DNA from: Spirosoma foliorum
GTDB lineage: Bacteria > Bacteroidota > Bacteroidia > Cytophagales > Spirosomataceae
Direction of reading: 5' to 3'
NCBI RefSeq assembly: GCF_014117325.1
Contig: NZ_CP059732.1
Span: 4,787,001 to 4,851,000, forward strand
DNA length: 64,000 bases
Numbering within the stretch: the stretch's first letter is position 1; each line of letters begins with the position of its first letter. A program made the position numbers and the translations under genes. Positions 27,301-35,323 of this stretch are shown piece by piece. The notes under the pieces are model-generated. The model was not told the DNA's origin. It did no database searches and was given only the letters and a program-made list of their open reading frames with translations.

Positions 27301-27758
27301 CCATCCCTTGACCCGCCAGGGCTTAAGTTGGTTTTTTTTAACACCGTTGCCACACTCGTGTGAGAAAGCGTTTCAACTACTTGGAGTTCGACCAGTCGAT
27401 CCGCAATAGCCTGTAATTTCCAGCGGCTTTCACCGACTGGTGGTTCGCTACAGGCAATGGCAATCAAGTGAGCTTCCACTTCCCCCGTCAGCTTTTTGTC
27501 GGAACGGGGCTGGCGGGGCTTTGGATCAAAGACCGCCATGCCCTGCTCACAAAATTCTTTGCGAATCCGCTCAACACTGCGTGTGGAGAGATGATAGGTG
27601 GCGGCAATCGTAGTTTGGCTCTGGCGTTCGACAGCCTCGTCACTGGCCAAAAGCACCTGTGCTTTTTGGATGAGTTTAGCGGCTGTTTTGCCTTTTTGGA
27701 CTTTAGCCAGTAATTCTGTACGTTCGGTGGCCGTTAGAGTCAGTCGATGCTTAGTCAT
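27297..27758 (-). CDS. IS630 transposase, DNA-binding part (frame A)
   Basis: 153 residues beginning MTKHRLTLTATERTELLAKV. Two helix-turn-helix units: about residues 25-75 (QKAQVLLASDEAV..., YHLSTRSVERIRKEF) and 95-145 (LVELQVVETLSHTSVATVLK). The frame runs through an A8 run (27332-27339 as T8 on the plus strand), where a -1 slip joins the catalytic frame; without slippage it ends a few residues later at SPGGSRDG. Programmed frameshifting at A-runs is common in this family. Confidence 0.88.
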   Translation of the reverse strand: MTKHRLTLTATERTELLAKVQKGKTAAKLIQKAQVLLASDEAVERQSQTTIAATYHLSTRSVERIRKEFCEQGMAVFDPKPRQPRSDKKLTGEVEAHLIAIACSEPPVGESRWKLQAIADRLVELQVVETLSHTSVATVLKKTNLSPGGSRDG

Positions 27759-27837
27759 GGAAGATGAGTTACAGCATCAAAAATACAAAAAGCCGCCAGA
27801 CTACTCTTTAAGTAACACTAGTAAGTAACAAGCAGGC

Positions 27838-28692
27838 ATGCATAGGATCGATTCGTTACCGGAGGATTTCAGCCAAAATAGCCAATTGCCCATCCGAATT
27901 GTTTCTCCGGATTTTGGTCATTTATCCCCCCAAACTACAGATAAGTATGAGCCGACGCGTCGTTTATCTTACTACTACTTTCTCTTTATTCTGGAAGGCT
28001 CTGCTCAGTATGCCGTTGACATGGAAAAGGTCGACCTCAGTAAGCATGAGCTACTTTTCGCGTTGCCTCACCAGATTCAACAATTGCCGGTCAATGTACA
28101 TGGAAAGGATTATTATAAACTGGGCTTTGATGAAGAATGCCTGTCCCGATTGCCGAAGCAATACCCTTTCCTGCTCAATCCACTTAATCAGCAAAAAATA
28201 AGTTTTTCACCTGCGGCTGCCAGTAGGCTTCAGGCTATTTTTGAACTACTTCTGGGTTTGTTAACGACTTCAGATACGGAGCCTGAGCTTATCTTGGCCC
28301 ATCTGAATAGTCTGATGACGGAAATTAATCTGGCTTATTTTGCCAGTGATAGAAAGCCCTCAGATGACAAACTCGCCAAATACATCGGATTCAAGGTATT
28401 TGTAGAGAACAACCTCACTGATCACCCGACCATCAAGGATATTGCGGAAAAACTTGCCCTGAACACTGATAGCTTATACCACCTGGTTAAACACTACTCA
28501 GGGCGCTCACCAAAAGAATTTATTACGAACCGTCTTATTCTGGAAGCTAGACGCCGACTATATTACGGAGAGCGATCTTCCGTTAAGGAATTGGCTTTTG
28601 AGCTTGGTTTCAATGACCCTGACTACTTTTCCCGCCTGTTTAAAAAGGAAACTGGCAAAACGGTCGCTGAGTTTTTTCAGGATTTGTCCTGA
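27838..28692 (+). CDS. AraC family transcriptional regulator
   Basis: 284 residues. N-terminal cupin-like sensing part (RLSYYYFLFILEGSAQYAVD) and a C-terminal pair of helix-turn-helix units from about 190: NLTDHPTIKDIAEKLALNTD then YLxxxxK-like LYHLVKHYSGRSPKEFI, and SVKELAFELGFNDPDYFSRL with FKKETGKTVAEF. The gene's natural upstream DNA has been cut off by the IS630 element, whose end is 16 bases before this ATG. It precedes the epimerase-like gene at 28767, its likely target. Confidence 0.92.
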   Translation: MHRIDSLPEDFSQNSQLPIRIVSPDFGHLSPQTTDKYEPTRRLSYYYFLFILEGSAQYAVDMEKVDLSKHELLFALPHQIQQLPVNVHGKDYYKLGFDEECLSRLPKQYPFLLNPLNQQKISFSPAAASRLQAIFELLLGLLTTSDTEPELILAHLNSLMTEINLAYFASDRKPSDDKLAKYIGFKVFVENNLTDHPTIKDIAEKLALNTDSLYHLVKHYSGRSPKEFITNRLILEARRRLYYGERSSVKELAFELGFNDPDYFSRLFKKETGKTVAEFFQDLS

Positions 28693-28766
28693 ACTTGTCG
28701 GCTTTCGTCCGGCTCTGTTTACTGTACTCTCCCGAGCTTTGCCCCTACCATAAAACATGTAGGATA

Positions 28767-29597
28767 ATGAACAGACAAGTAGGGAAAATACTGGTAACCG
28801 GTGTAACGGGCCTGGTAGGCGAGCGCCTGCTCAGGCGTCTTGCGGATGCGGGGATGGACTGCCGCGCGCTAGTGCGAGGAGGAAAGCATGTTGCGGCCAA
28901 CGTGACGGCTGTGGAAGGCGATTTATTCGATTCCGCATCGCTCAAAGAGGCAGTGCTGGATGTATCAGCTATTATTCATCTGGCAGCCGTGTTCCGCACC
29001 CAAGACACGGATCTGATCTGGAAAAGCAATCTCGACGGGACGCGTAATCTGATCGAGGCAGCAAAGGCCTATGCGCCTGACGCACGTTTCATTCTGGCCA
29101 GTACCACAAACGTTTATAACGCCAACAATTCGCATCCCGGCCGCGAAGATGACGAAGTAGCTCCCCAACAGGCCTACCCAGCCAGCAAGGTTGCCGCTGA
29201 GAAAGAGCTACGCGAAAGTGGTCTCAACTGGGTGGTACTGCGTTTCCCATTTGTTTATGGTGATGGGGATGGGCATCTGGAATCGTTACCCAAGTATGCG
29301 ATTGCAGGCAAATGGCATCCGGCTATGCGGATGAGCACAATCCACCACCGCGACATCTCCATCGCTATCAACCTGGCCTTAGCTGGCGCGATGGACGGGC
29401 GCATCGTCAATATATCCGATGAAGCCCCGACATCGATTTACGAATTAGTCCAGCTGGTCGGTGGGTCATTGGAATCATCCTCCGAGCCGCTTGTGAACCC
29501 GTGGTACCTGCTTAGCGATAGTTCGCTTGCTCGTAGTCTGGGTTTCCAGCCCACAATCAGGACGGTCTATCAGGCTGTGCAGGAAAACATAATGTGA
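28767..29597 (+). CDS. NAD(P)-dependent epimerase/dehydratase family protein
   Basis: 276 residues from the ATG at 28767; the open frame upstream overlaps little-conserved sequence. An extended-SDR fold: nucleotide loop VTGVTGLVGERLLRRL, acidic D in VEGDLFDS, LILASTTNVYN-type serine region (FILASTTNVYNANNS) and catalytic YPASKVAAEKEL (Y-x3-K). RFPFVYGDGDGHLESL is the usual RxxNxYG-like site. Members act on nucleotide sugars or on steroid-like substrates; the specific one is not evident. It lies 74 bases after the AraC gene on the same strand. Confidence 0.87.
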   Translation: MNRQVGKILVTGVTGLVGERLLRRLADAGMDCRALVRGGKHVAANVTAVEGDLFDSASLKEAVLDVSAIIHLAAVFRTQDTDLIWKSNLDGTRNLIEAAKAYAPDARFILASTTNVYNANNSHPGREDDEVAPQQAYPASKVAAEKELRESGLNWVVLRFPFVYGDGDGHLESLPKYAIAGKWHPAMRMSTIHHRDISIAINLALAGAMDGRIVNISDEAPTSIYELVQLVGGSLESSSEPLVNPWYLLSDSSLARSLGFQPTIRTVYQAVQENIM

Positions 29598-29732
29598 TAC
29601 AGCTTTGGAAGCCAGCATCTCCTTCTTCTACATTTTTCTAAAGCCGCCAGAAAGTTTCAGTCAATAGTAACCCTAAATTAACATTCGACTGCTAAGCTTA
29701 TCTACTAGATAATAAACCTTGACGTTAAGTAA

Positions 29733-29763
29733 AATAGTGCACTATTCTCCCTTGTATTGCACT
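29733..29763 (+). promoter_or_regulatory. Palindrome and repeated TGCACTA ahead of the isomerase gene
   Basis: AATAGTGCACTATT (29733-29746) is a perfect 14-base palindrome. TGCACTA occurs within it (29738-29744) and again at 29757-29763. It is 23-50 bases before the ATG at 29786, a good place for an operator. Confidence 0.4.
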
Positions 29764-29785
29764 AAAAAGGCTATTCAGATTAATT

Positions 29786-30640
29786 ATGAAAATCCACTTA
29801 ACAATCATCCTGTTGATTTTGGCGCCTTTTGCTGCTTTCGGACAGGCTGCCTCAACCCCTAAGGCAAGGAAAATAGCTAACGAATGGAAATTCGGTGTAG
29901 CCCTATGGACGTTCCATACCGTTAATTTTCAGGATGCGTTAGCGAAAGTAGACAGTGCCGGAATTACCTACATTGAACCGAATACATTTCATAAAACAGG
30001 ACCTGCCTTAAAGGATTCGGCTATGAATCAGCTCTCGCCGGGCGGTATTGCCAAACTCAGAAAAATGATTGATCAGCGACGCTTACAGGCCGGATCAGTC
30101 TATATTGCTGGTGATAAAACGGTTAATTCCTGGAAGAAGCAATTTGAGATTGCCAAACAGCTTGGTGCCAAATTTGTCACTGCGGAGCCACCGGTAAACC
30201 TTTGGAACGAAATCGACAGCCTGGCCGGAATCTACAAAATGAAAGTAGCCATTCATGAACACTGGAAAGGAGTAAGTCACTATTGGCATCCTGATTCGGT
30301 ATTAGCTGCGCTAAAAAATCATCCCAACTTTGGCGCTTGTGCCGACTTGGGGCATTGGCCCAAAAGCGGTATCAATCCTGTTGACGCCGTTAAAAAACTA
30401 AAAGGACATATCATTGGCATACACTTAAAAGACATTGCGGCTTATAATGATCCTAGCTTAAAAGATGTACCGGTTGGCACAGGTGTGGTTGATTTTCCTG
30501 CTGTTTTTCAAGAATTGAAAAAGCAGAATTTTAGTGGTCCAATTTACATTGAGCGCGACGCAGAGGATAAGCCGAGTAATCTACCATCGGTGCTTCAAGC
30601 CAAAAAATACTATTACGAGCAGCTCAAACAACTGAAATAA
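29786..30640 (+). CDS. Exported sugar phosphate isomerase/epimerase-type TIM barrel
   Basis: 284 residues with a signal peptide (IHLTIILLILAPFAAFGQA). A xylose-isomerase-like TIM barrel: FGVALWTFHTVNFQDALAKV, YIEPNTFH, GAKFVTAEPP (Glu), VAIHEHWKG (His), GACADLGHW (Asp, His), IIGIHLKDI (His) and IYIERDAED (Glu) give the metal ligands. Exported members in Bacteroidota are often found with glycoside oxidation genes and may process keto-sugars; no such gene adjoins it here. Ends in a terminator at 30684-30722. Confidence 0.88.
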   Translation: MKIHLTIILLILAPFAAFGQAASTPKARKIANEWKFGVALWTFHTVNFQDALAKVDSAGITYIEPNTFHKTGPALKDSAMNQLSPGGIAKLRKMIDQRRLQAGSVYIAGDKTVNSWKKQFEIAKQLGAKFVTAEPPVNLWNEIDSLAGIYKMKVAIHEHWKGVSHYWHPDSVLAALKNHPNFGACADLGHWPKSGINPVDAVKKLKGHIIGIHLKDIAAYNDPSLKDVPVGTGVVDFPAVFQELKKQNFSGPIYIERDAEDKPSNLPSVLQAKKYYYEQLKQLK

Positions 30641-30683
30641 TCTACTACTCCTGGTTTAATTTGAGGAAACAAACGTACGTATG

Positions 30684-30722
30684 AAAAGGGGCCCTTGCAG
30701 TATGCCTGCCTGGGCCTTTTTT
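30684..30722 (+). terminator. Intrinsic terminator of the isomerase gene
   Basis: GGCCC ... GGGCC outer stem with inner GCAG/CTGC, extended by A-U and G-U pairs, followed by six T (30717-30722). About 45 bases after the stop at 30640. Confidence 0.75.
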
Positions 30723-30814
30723 GGTTAATTCTTATCCGATTTATGAGCCTTTTTTAAACGTTCCGCTATTTATTTTCGTTATATAAGTAAAAAAAATCTC
30801 TAAATATTACTACC

Positions 30815-31096
30815 ATGAATATCGAGGCTCACAACCCAATTCCTTCACTCAGCCGAGAGGACGTACTACACTATGTGGCCACGCATGAGTTTAACGAGAT
30901 TGGTGACCGGGAGTGGTTTCGTCTTACTCCCTACGGCAGCGATCTGTTTCGAACACCCGAATACGGTTTATTTTCGGGCATCGAGTTAACGGTAGGTGAT
31001 ATATTGTGGATAGCAGTCGGGCTTAGTACTGGTTTCCAGGCAAGACTCTTTGTGAATGACCCTAGCTCAGTTCCATCCCTAGCCGCAATGCACTAG
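30815..31096 (+). CDS. Small hypothetical protein
   Basis: 93 residues beginning MNIEAHNPIPSLSREDVLHY. No signal peptide; WFRLTPYGSDLFRTPEYG in the middle and a mildly hydrophobic GDILWIAVGLSTGFQARLF near the C-terminus. Own terminator at 31129-31160. No family recognised. Confidence 0.55.
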   Translation: MNIEAHNPIPSLSREDVLHYVATHEFNEIGDREWFRLTPYGSDLFRTPEYGLFSGIELTVGDILWIAVGLSTGFQARLFVNDPSSVPSLAAMH

Positions 31097-31128
31097 TAAC
31101 TGATAAACCACTGGTTGATGCGATACAT

Positions 31129-31160
31129 AAACAGGCCCGTTAAGTCTAGCGGGTCTGTTT
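31129..31160 (+). terminator. Intrinsic terminator
   Basis: AAACAGGCCCG / CGGGTCTGTTT with a short TTAAGTCTAG loop and a T-rich tail (31158-31170). 33 bases after the stop of the 93-residue gene. Confidence 0.75.
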
Positions 31161-31308
31161 ATTTGTTCTTAATCTTATCTAAAACTGTTAAAGCAACCTG
31201 TTACGATTGCCAGCTAAAGAGTAAATCCGTTGATTTTTGTTCCTTATATCTAGCTTAATTTCAAGAGCACCCAAAACTCATCCCATAAATACCTGGGTAT
31301 CACCCAAC

Positions 31309-31340
31309 AAAAAAGCCGCCCCTCAATCCGGGGACGGCTT
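31309..31340 (-). terminator. Intrinsic terminator of the barrel receptor gene
   Basis: On the minus strand AAGCCGTCCCC / GGGGCGGCTT with a GATTGA-like loop, then six T. It matches the terminator at 16832-16862, including the CACGTTTTCT flank. Confidence 0.7.
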
Positions 31341-31375
31341 TCACGTTTTCTTAACCTAAACTAAGTCCGTTGTTG

Positions 31376-31455
31376 CTATGTATGGTATATGATGTAGGAA
31401 GTATGATATGACCTGCCGGTGAAAACAATACATCCTATATCATACATCATCTATC
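31376..31455. repeat. Palindromic array of TATGATG-like words
   Basis: GTATGGTATATGATGTAGG on the left and CATCCTATATCATACATCAT on the right, directly after the stop of the minus-strand receptor gene (31459). Same words and same position relative to a stop as 24384-24487. Confidence 0.6.
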
Positions 31456-31458
31456 TCT

Positions 31459-33939
31459 TTAGTTCTGTCCGCCTACCCGGTTTTGCTCGGCCGATGTGGC
31501 TGAATTGCGTTGACGGGCACCTTTTACGTTTTGATTACCAAATCGGTAGGTGAATGTCAGTCGGAACTGGCGGCTCTCCCAGCGCGACTGTACCCGGAAG
31601 TCAATGTCCTGAACCAGCGCCCGACCGTTGAAGTGGTTCAACCAGAAGGGGTCATTTGCATTCAGTTTCAATGTACCCTTACCATCCAGCACTTTCTTCT
31701 GGACACCGATGCTGAAACCACCCATTGGCTGCGCCCGATAGAAGCCATATTGCGAAGCTGAATTGTACCAGCCCGATATTTCTGCCGACAGCGTTTTACT
31801 CATCGTGAAATTGTTCGACATATATAAGTTATAGGCGACTAATTTCACTTCGTAAGGGGTGCCCGAGTATATGGTTTGGTAGTGCTGATAGTAGGTATTG
31901 ATGTTGTTCTGCATCCGCCACCATTTAGCCACCATTACAGGAAAGCTCAGATTCAAACTCACATTATCCATAGAACCCAGGTTTTCTGGCGTTACGTAGG
32001 TAACATTCTCAGCAGGAATCTGGCGGGGTGTTTCCTGGTTAATAAAATCCGTAGTGCGGCTGTAATTCAGCGTTGTTGTAAAGGCATTTTTGAATACGTG
32101 GGTCAACTCAATCGAATTGGTGTACTGAGGTCGCAGAAATGGATTCCCTTTCTGATAAGTGTATGGGTCCAGGTAAAACACGAAGGGGTTCAGATTCTGG
32201 TAATCAGGACGATCGATCCGACGGCTGTACGAGAGGTTCAACACGTTATTCGTATCCAGTTGCCGCGACAGGAACACGGTTGGGAACAGGTTCAGGTAGT
32301 TCCGATCAACGGTCTGGTCCAGCGTGATTGAATGGCCAATCGAGTGTGTATGTTCGGCCCGTAGTCCTGCCTGAACTTTCAGCTTACCGAATTTACCAGC
32401 GTAGTTAAGGTAACCTGCGTTGATATTTTCATTGTACTGAAACTGGTTGGAACGGCTGGCATCTGGTAACCACTGCCGATTCTCCTGTTGCAGTGTATCG
32501 TAAATCGTATTGTTGTCGGCACTAACGTAGCTACTTTTCAGACCCGCTTCTACTTTGCTTCCATTTTTCAACGGATGCACATAATCGGTTTTGAACGCCC
32601 AGATATTGATTGTCGATGGCATGTTGCTCCGCACATCCTGATTAGGCCGATAAATGACGTTTTCAGAATTAAAATACTGGGTAGCCAGATTGTTGCTATT
32701 CTTGCCACCGTAGTGTACGAAATCCCCATCTACAGTCCACTCGCGACCTTTACCCCAGTCAAATTTGTAGTTAACATTACCCGTCAGGTTTGACAAAAGG
32801 TTACCCTGATTGGTTTGCGTAATGGCTTTACTAGTCAACACATGGTTTTCGTCGCTGATGAGCGTATTGTTCTGGCCCGATGACCGCCAGTCGTTCGAAA
32901 AACCATTCACCAATACCCCAATCGTACTTTTGTCGTTGATGAAATAATCCATACCCGCCTTGTACGAATGGCCGATAAACTGATTAGGCCGAAACGAATT
33001 CTGGTCAAAGTAAGTCGTATGCCCGTTGTAAGGAATGTTCCGGATAATTTGATTGCTTTGCGAACTCTGGCGATTTACGTAGCTATAGTTTCCGAACAAA
33101 TTGATCTTACCCTCGCGATGGTTAATATTCAGCGACGAGTTGAATTTCGGCAGATCATCACGTGCCCCACTAAGGTTTTTCACCCAGCCGTAGCCAGTTC
33201 CCAAAATGAAGGTTCCGTTGGTACCGAAATTCTTGTTTTTCTTCATTTTGATATTGATAATCCCCGAGTTACCAGCGGCATCGTATTTAGAGCCGGGGTT
33301 GGTAATAATCTCGATGGATGCAATATTATCGCTCGGCGTATTTTTGAGCAGGTTCGATACTTCCTGTTGCGAAAGGTAGGTCTGCTTGCCGTCGATATAA
33401 ACGATGACACCCGCTTTACCTTTTAGCTGAATCTGGTCGTTCTGACGATCGATGGTTACGCCGGGAGCTTTTTCCAGTACTTCCAACGCCGTGTTACCAC
33501 TGGCCACAATGCTGTTTTCGACGTTCATAACTGTCCGGTCAACCTGTTGCTCAATGAACGGTTTCTGCGCAACGACTTTCACTTCGGTCAGACTTTTCGT
33601 CTCATCAGCCATAGCCAATGCGGGCAATTCACGGGTTGGATGCGCTTCATCTATTGCGAACGGTGCACTATACGTTTTGCGGAAACCAATCTGTTGAGCA
33701 GCTACCAGATATTGACCTGCGCCCACATTTTCGAAAGCATATTTCCCGTCGACATCGCTAATAGCGCCTTTAACGAGGGTTGAATCTTTAGCTTTGAGAA
33801 GCATCATGGTGGTAAATTCGAGCGGCTTGCCGGCTACGGTGCCCACCTGCCCATTGACAGTTCCCCGTGTCAGAACCTGCGAAAACGCGGTGGTGAGCGT
33901 CAGCAGGCTAAGGATTGAAAAGGAGAATATTGTCTTCAT
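31459..33939 (-). CDS. Outer-membrane beta-barrel receptor with carboxypeptidase-like plug domain
   Basis: 826 residues from the ATG at 33939, where the signal peptide begins (MKTIFSFSILSLLTLTTAFS). About residues 25-110 are a carboxypeptidase-regulatory-like domain (GTVNGQVGTVAGKPLEFTTM). A plug domain follows (VLEKAPGVTIDRQNDQIQLK, IEIITNPGSKYDAAGNSGII), then a long barrel of the family found in TonB-dependent receptors lacking a SusD partner. It ends FRLTFTYRFGNQNVKGARQ. No SusD or TonB gene nearby. Role: uptake across, or signalling at, the outer membrane; ligand unknown. Confidence 0.9.
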   Translation of the reverse strand: MKTIFSFSILSLLTLTTAFSQVLTRGTVNGQVGTVAGKPLEFTTMMLLKAKDSTLVKGAISDVDGKYAFENVGAGQYLVAAQQIGFRKTYSAPFAIDEAHPTRELPALAMADETKSLTEVKVVAQKPFIEQQVDRTVMNVENSIVASGNTALEVLEKAPGVTIDRQNDQIQLKGKAGVIVYIDGKQTYLSQQEVSNLLKNTPSDNIASIEIITNPGSKYDAAGNSGIINIKMKKNKNFGTNGTFILGTGYGWVKNLSGARDDLPKFNSSLNINHREGKINLFGNYSYVNRQSSQSNQIIRNIPYNGHTTYFDQNSFRPNQFIGHSYKAGMDYFINDKSTIGVLVNGFSNDWRSSGQNNTLISDENHVLTSKAITQTNQGNLLSNLTGNVNYKFDWGKGREWTVDGDFVHYGGKNSNNLATQYFNSENVIYRPNQDVRSNMPSTINIWAFKTDYVHPLKNGSKVEAGLKSSYVSADNNTIYDTLQQENRQWLPDASRSNQFQYNENINAGYLNYAGKFGKLKVQAGLRAEHTHSIGHSITLDQTVDRNYLNLFPTVFLSRQLDTNNVLNLSYSRRIDRPDYQNLNPFVFYLDPYTYQKGNPFLRPQYTNSIELTHVFKNAFTTTLNYSRTTDFINQETPRQIPAENVTYVTPENLGSMDNVSLNLSFPVMVAKWWRMQNNINTYYQHYQTIYSGTPYEVKLVAYNLYMSNNFTMSKTLSAEISGWYNSASQYGFYRAQPMGGFSIGVQKKVLDGKGTLKLNANDPFWLNHFNGRALVQDIDFRVQSRWESRQFRLTFTYRFGNQNVKGARQRNSATSAEQNRVGGQN

Positions 33940-33989
33940 ATGTATTGTTGTTTTCAGAAGGTTGCTTTGTCTTTGTATCAAGTACATGG

Positions 33990-34015
33990 CAAAGGTAGGT
34001 AGTGGGCATCACAAA
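33990..34015 (-). promoter_or_regulatory. Promoter candidate of the barrel receptor gene
   Basis: TACCTTTG (33997-33990, minus strand) matches the -7 element. TTTG lies 14 bases upstream (34015-34012), shorter than the usual 17, so the -33 assignment is uncertain. Leader of about 50 bases. Confidence 0.4.
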
Positions 34016-34132
34016 GTACCTGTTCTTACACAAGCGGTCTGAACGGCAGGATGAGTGGATTTTACGAGGGGGTTGGCACTTTGAGGGGAAACTTCAAGCT
34101 AAAGACACAAGCCAGAAAGCAAACGTTGCATG

Positions 34133-34257
34133 TCTGAACCGGGATTTTTATGATTTCACTGACTGACTTTGATTCTTGTGGTTTTTAGCCTTCGGCTTTT
34201 GGGAAGAAAATCATAAAAATCACAGTCAGTCAGTAAAATCACATAAATCCCGGTTCG
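34133..34257. terminator. Long imperfect inverted repeat after the small barrel gene
   Basis: Left arm runs TGAACCGGGATTTTTATGAT and CACTGACTGACT, right arm mirrors it with AGTCAGTCAGT and ATAAATCCCGGTTCGG, around an apex AGCCTTCGGCT. Arms are ~60 bases with a few mismatches and bulges. It begins 2 bases after the stop of the minus-strand barrel gene (34260). Confidence 0.65.
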
Positions 34258-34259
34258 GA

Positions 34260-34988
34260 TTACAGTTTAATCCCCACAGCCCATACGCTGGTATCGGGGC
34301 CTTGGCCTGACCGGAAAGGACTGTTGGGTTCGTAGCGGAAGAACAGCTTGGCATCACCCCGGAAGCCGAGTTCGGTTGTCAGGCCCCAGCGAATCGGATT
34401 CAGGTTGTAGGAGTTGTGATTTCGCACAGCTGCTCCGCCTTCAGGTTTCACTTTCGTGTAGCTGTCTAATCGCATACCTGCATAAGCACCCAGACTCCAG
34501 CTAAAGCCCGACCGAAGTGATAGATTAAGCATCACCGGTAAGTTAAGCTGCGTCGTCACCAGTTTCGACCGGTGCAGATCAACGGAAGCGGCCTCGACAC
34601 CAACCTGACCATTCTGCGCAACAAACATGTTTCGATCGACAAACATAAAGTTGTTCCAGGCTACTTCGGGACCTGTAATCAGGCGAAGTTTGGTCGAACC
34701 ATTCACGGCAATCGGAATACGTTTCTGCCAGGAGAGTGCCACAAAGCGCGAACCAATTGGGCTAAGTTCATAATTCGCAGGGAGCGAACTGCCGAAGTTA
34801 TTCAAGCCAATGTAAATACCGAAGTCAGACGTAACACGAGCGTAGTGCCGGCTTCTTGTCCGTGTGATCTGAGTCGACGAGGTCGATGATGTCGAATCGG
34901 TCGTGATGGTAACGGTAGTTGATTGTGCGAACGAAGCCGTTGTGGCAGCAATCATAGCGGTGGTGAGGAGGTGTTTGAGCGTGTTCAT
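34260..34988 (-). CDS. Small outer-membrane beta-barrel protein
   Basis: 242 residues with a signal peptide (LLTTAMIAATTASFAQS), a Ser/Thr-rich stretch to residue 45, then barrel strands (YARVTSDFGIYIGLNNFGSS, LNLPVMLNLSLRSGFSWSLG, WGLTTELGFRGDAKLFFRYE). No catalytic motif. Possibly co-transcribed with or downstream of the PAS kinase at 35324, but 335 bases of hairpin-rich DNA separate them. Confidence 0.75.
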   Translation of the reverse strand: MNTLKHLLTTAMIAATTASFAQSTTVTITTDSTSSTSSTQITRTRSRHYARVTSDFGIYIGLNNFGSSLPANYELSPIGSRFVALSWQKRIPIAVNGSTKLRLITGPEVAWNNFMFVDRNMFVAQNGQVGVEAASVDLHRSKLVTTQLNLPVMLNLSLRSGFSWSLGAYAGMRLDSYTKVKPEGGAAVRNHNSYNLNPIRWGLTTELGFRGDAKLFFRYEPNSPFRSGQGPDTSVWAVGIKL

Positions 34989-35158
34989 AGCTGTTGTTAT
35001 TTTAAGGTTGAGGGTTTAGGCTATTGCCAGTTTCATGAAGTATTTGTTGTGTTATTTGACAGGAAGATGTCAGAACCCACGGGGCAGGTTGCACGAGGGT
35101 GAAAAAAAAATTTAGATTTTTTTCTGGAAAGCTAAACAGGAGGAAATAGCTAACCCAA

Positions 35159-35238
35159 GGCCTGTGAGGACACAGGCCAAAGCTATCTTTCGGATGTAGC
35201 TAATTGCTGACGCGAGTGGGTCTGTGAGGACACAGACC
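35159..35238. repeat. Twin hairpins with an AGGA loop
   Basis: GGCCTGTGAGGACACAGGCC (35159-35178) and GGTCTGTGAGGACACAGACC (35219-35238) are two perfect 8-bp stems with the same AGGA tetraloop, 40 bases apart, between the PAS kinase and the barrel gene. Confidence 0.7.
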
Positions 35239-35255
35239 TTAGGAGCAGATTGTAG

Positions 35256-35309
35256 CCACGAGCTTCAGCCCGTGTTCTAGCTAATTCATACACGGGCTGA
35301 AGCCCGTGG
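35256..35309. terminator. Inverted repeat after the PAS kinase gene
   Basis: 20-base arms with one mismatch (GCTTCAGCCCGTGT against ACACGGGCTGAAGC at the core), 14-base loop. It begins 15 bases beyond the stop of the minus-strand kinase (35324). The second arm is itself nearly palindromic. Confidence 0.65.
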
Positions 35310-35323
35310 GTACATTGGGTACC

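Larger units (their letters stand above)
26633..27821 (-). mobile_element. IS630-family insertion sequence, complete
   Basis: 1189 bases. Ends start CTAGTGTT and read inward CTAGTGTTGTCTAAAGA on the left and CTAGTGTTACTTAAAGA (minus strand) on the right, 14 of 17 bases matching. Both ends are flanked by TA (26631-26632 and 27822-27823), the target duplicated by this family. It carries one transposase in two overlapping frames. The element ends 16 bases before the start codon of an AraC regulator. Confidence 0.88.

Noticed and set aside
27297..27758. Separate regulatory gene
   Set aside because: Sits between the IS inverted repeats and joins the transposase catalytic frame at an A8 run.
31459..33939. 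SusC of a polysaccharide utilisation locus
   Set aside because: No SusD gene or glycoside hydrolases adjoin it, and the protein is of the shorter barrel family without SusD.
35159..35238. CsrA binding sites
   Set aside because: The GGA loops fit, but no csrA is visible and most Bacteroidota lack it; kept only as a structural finding.
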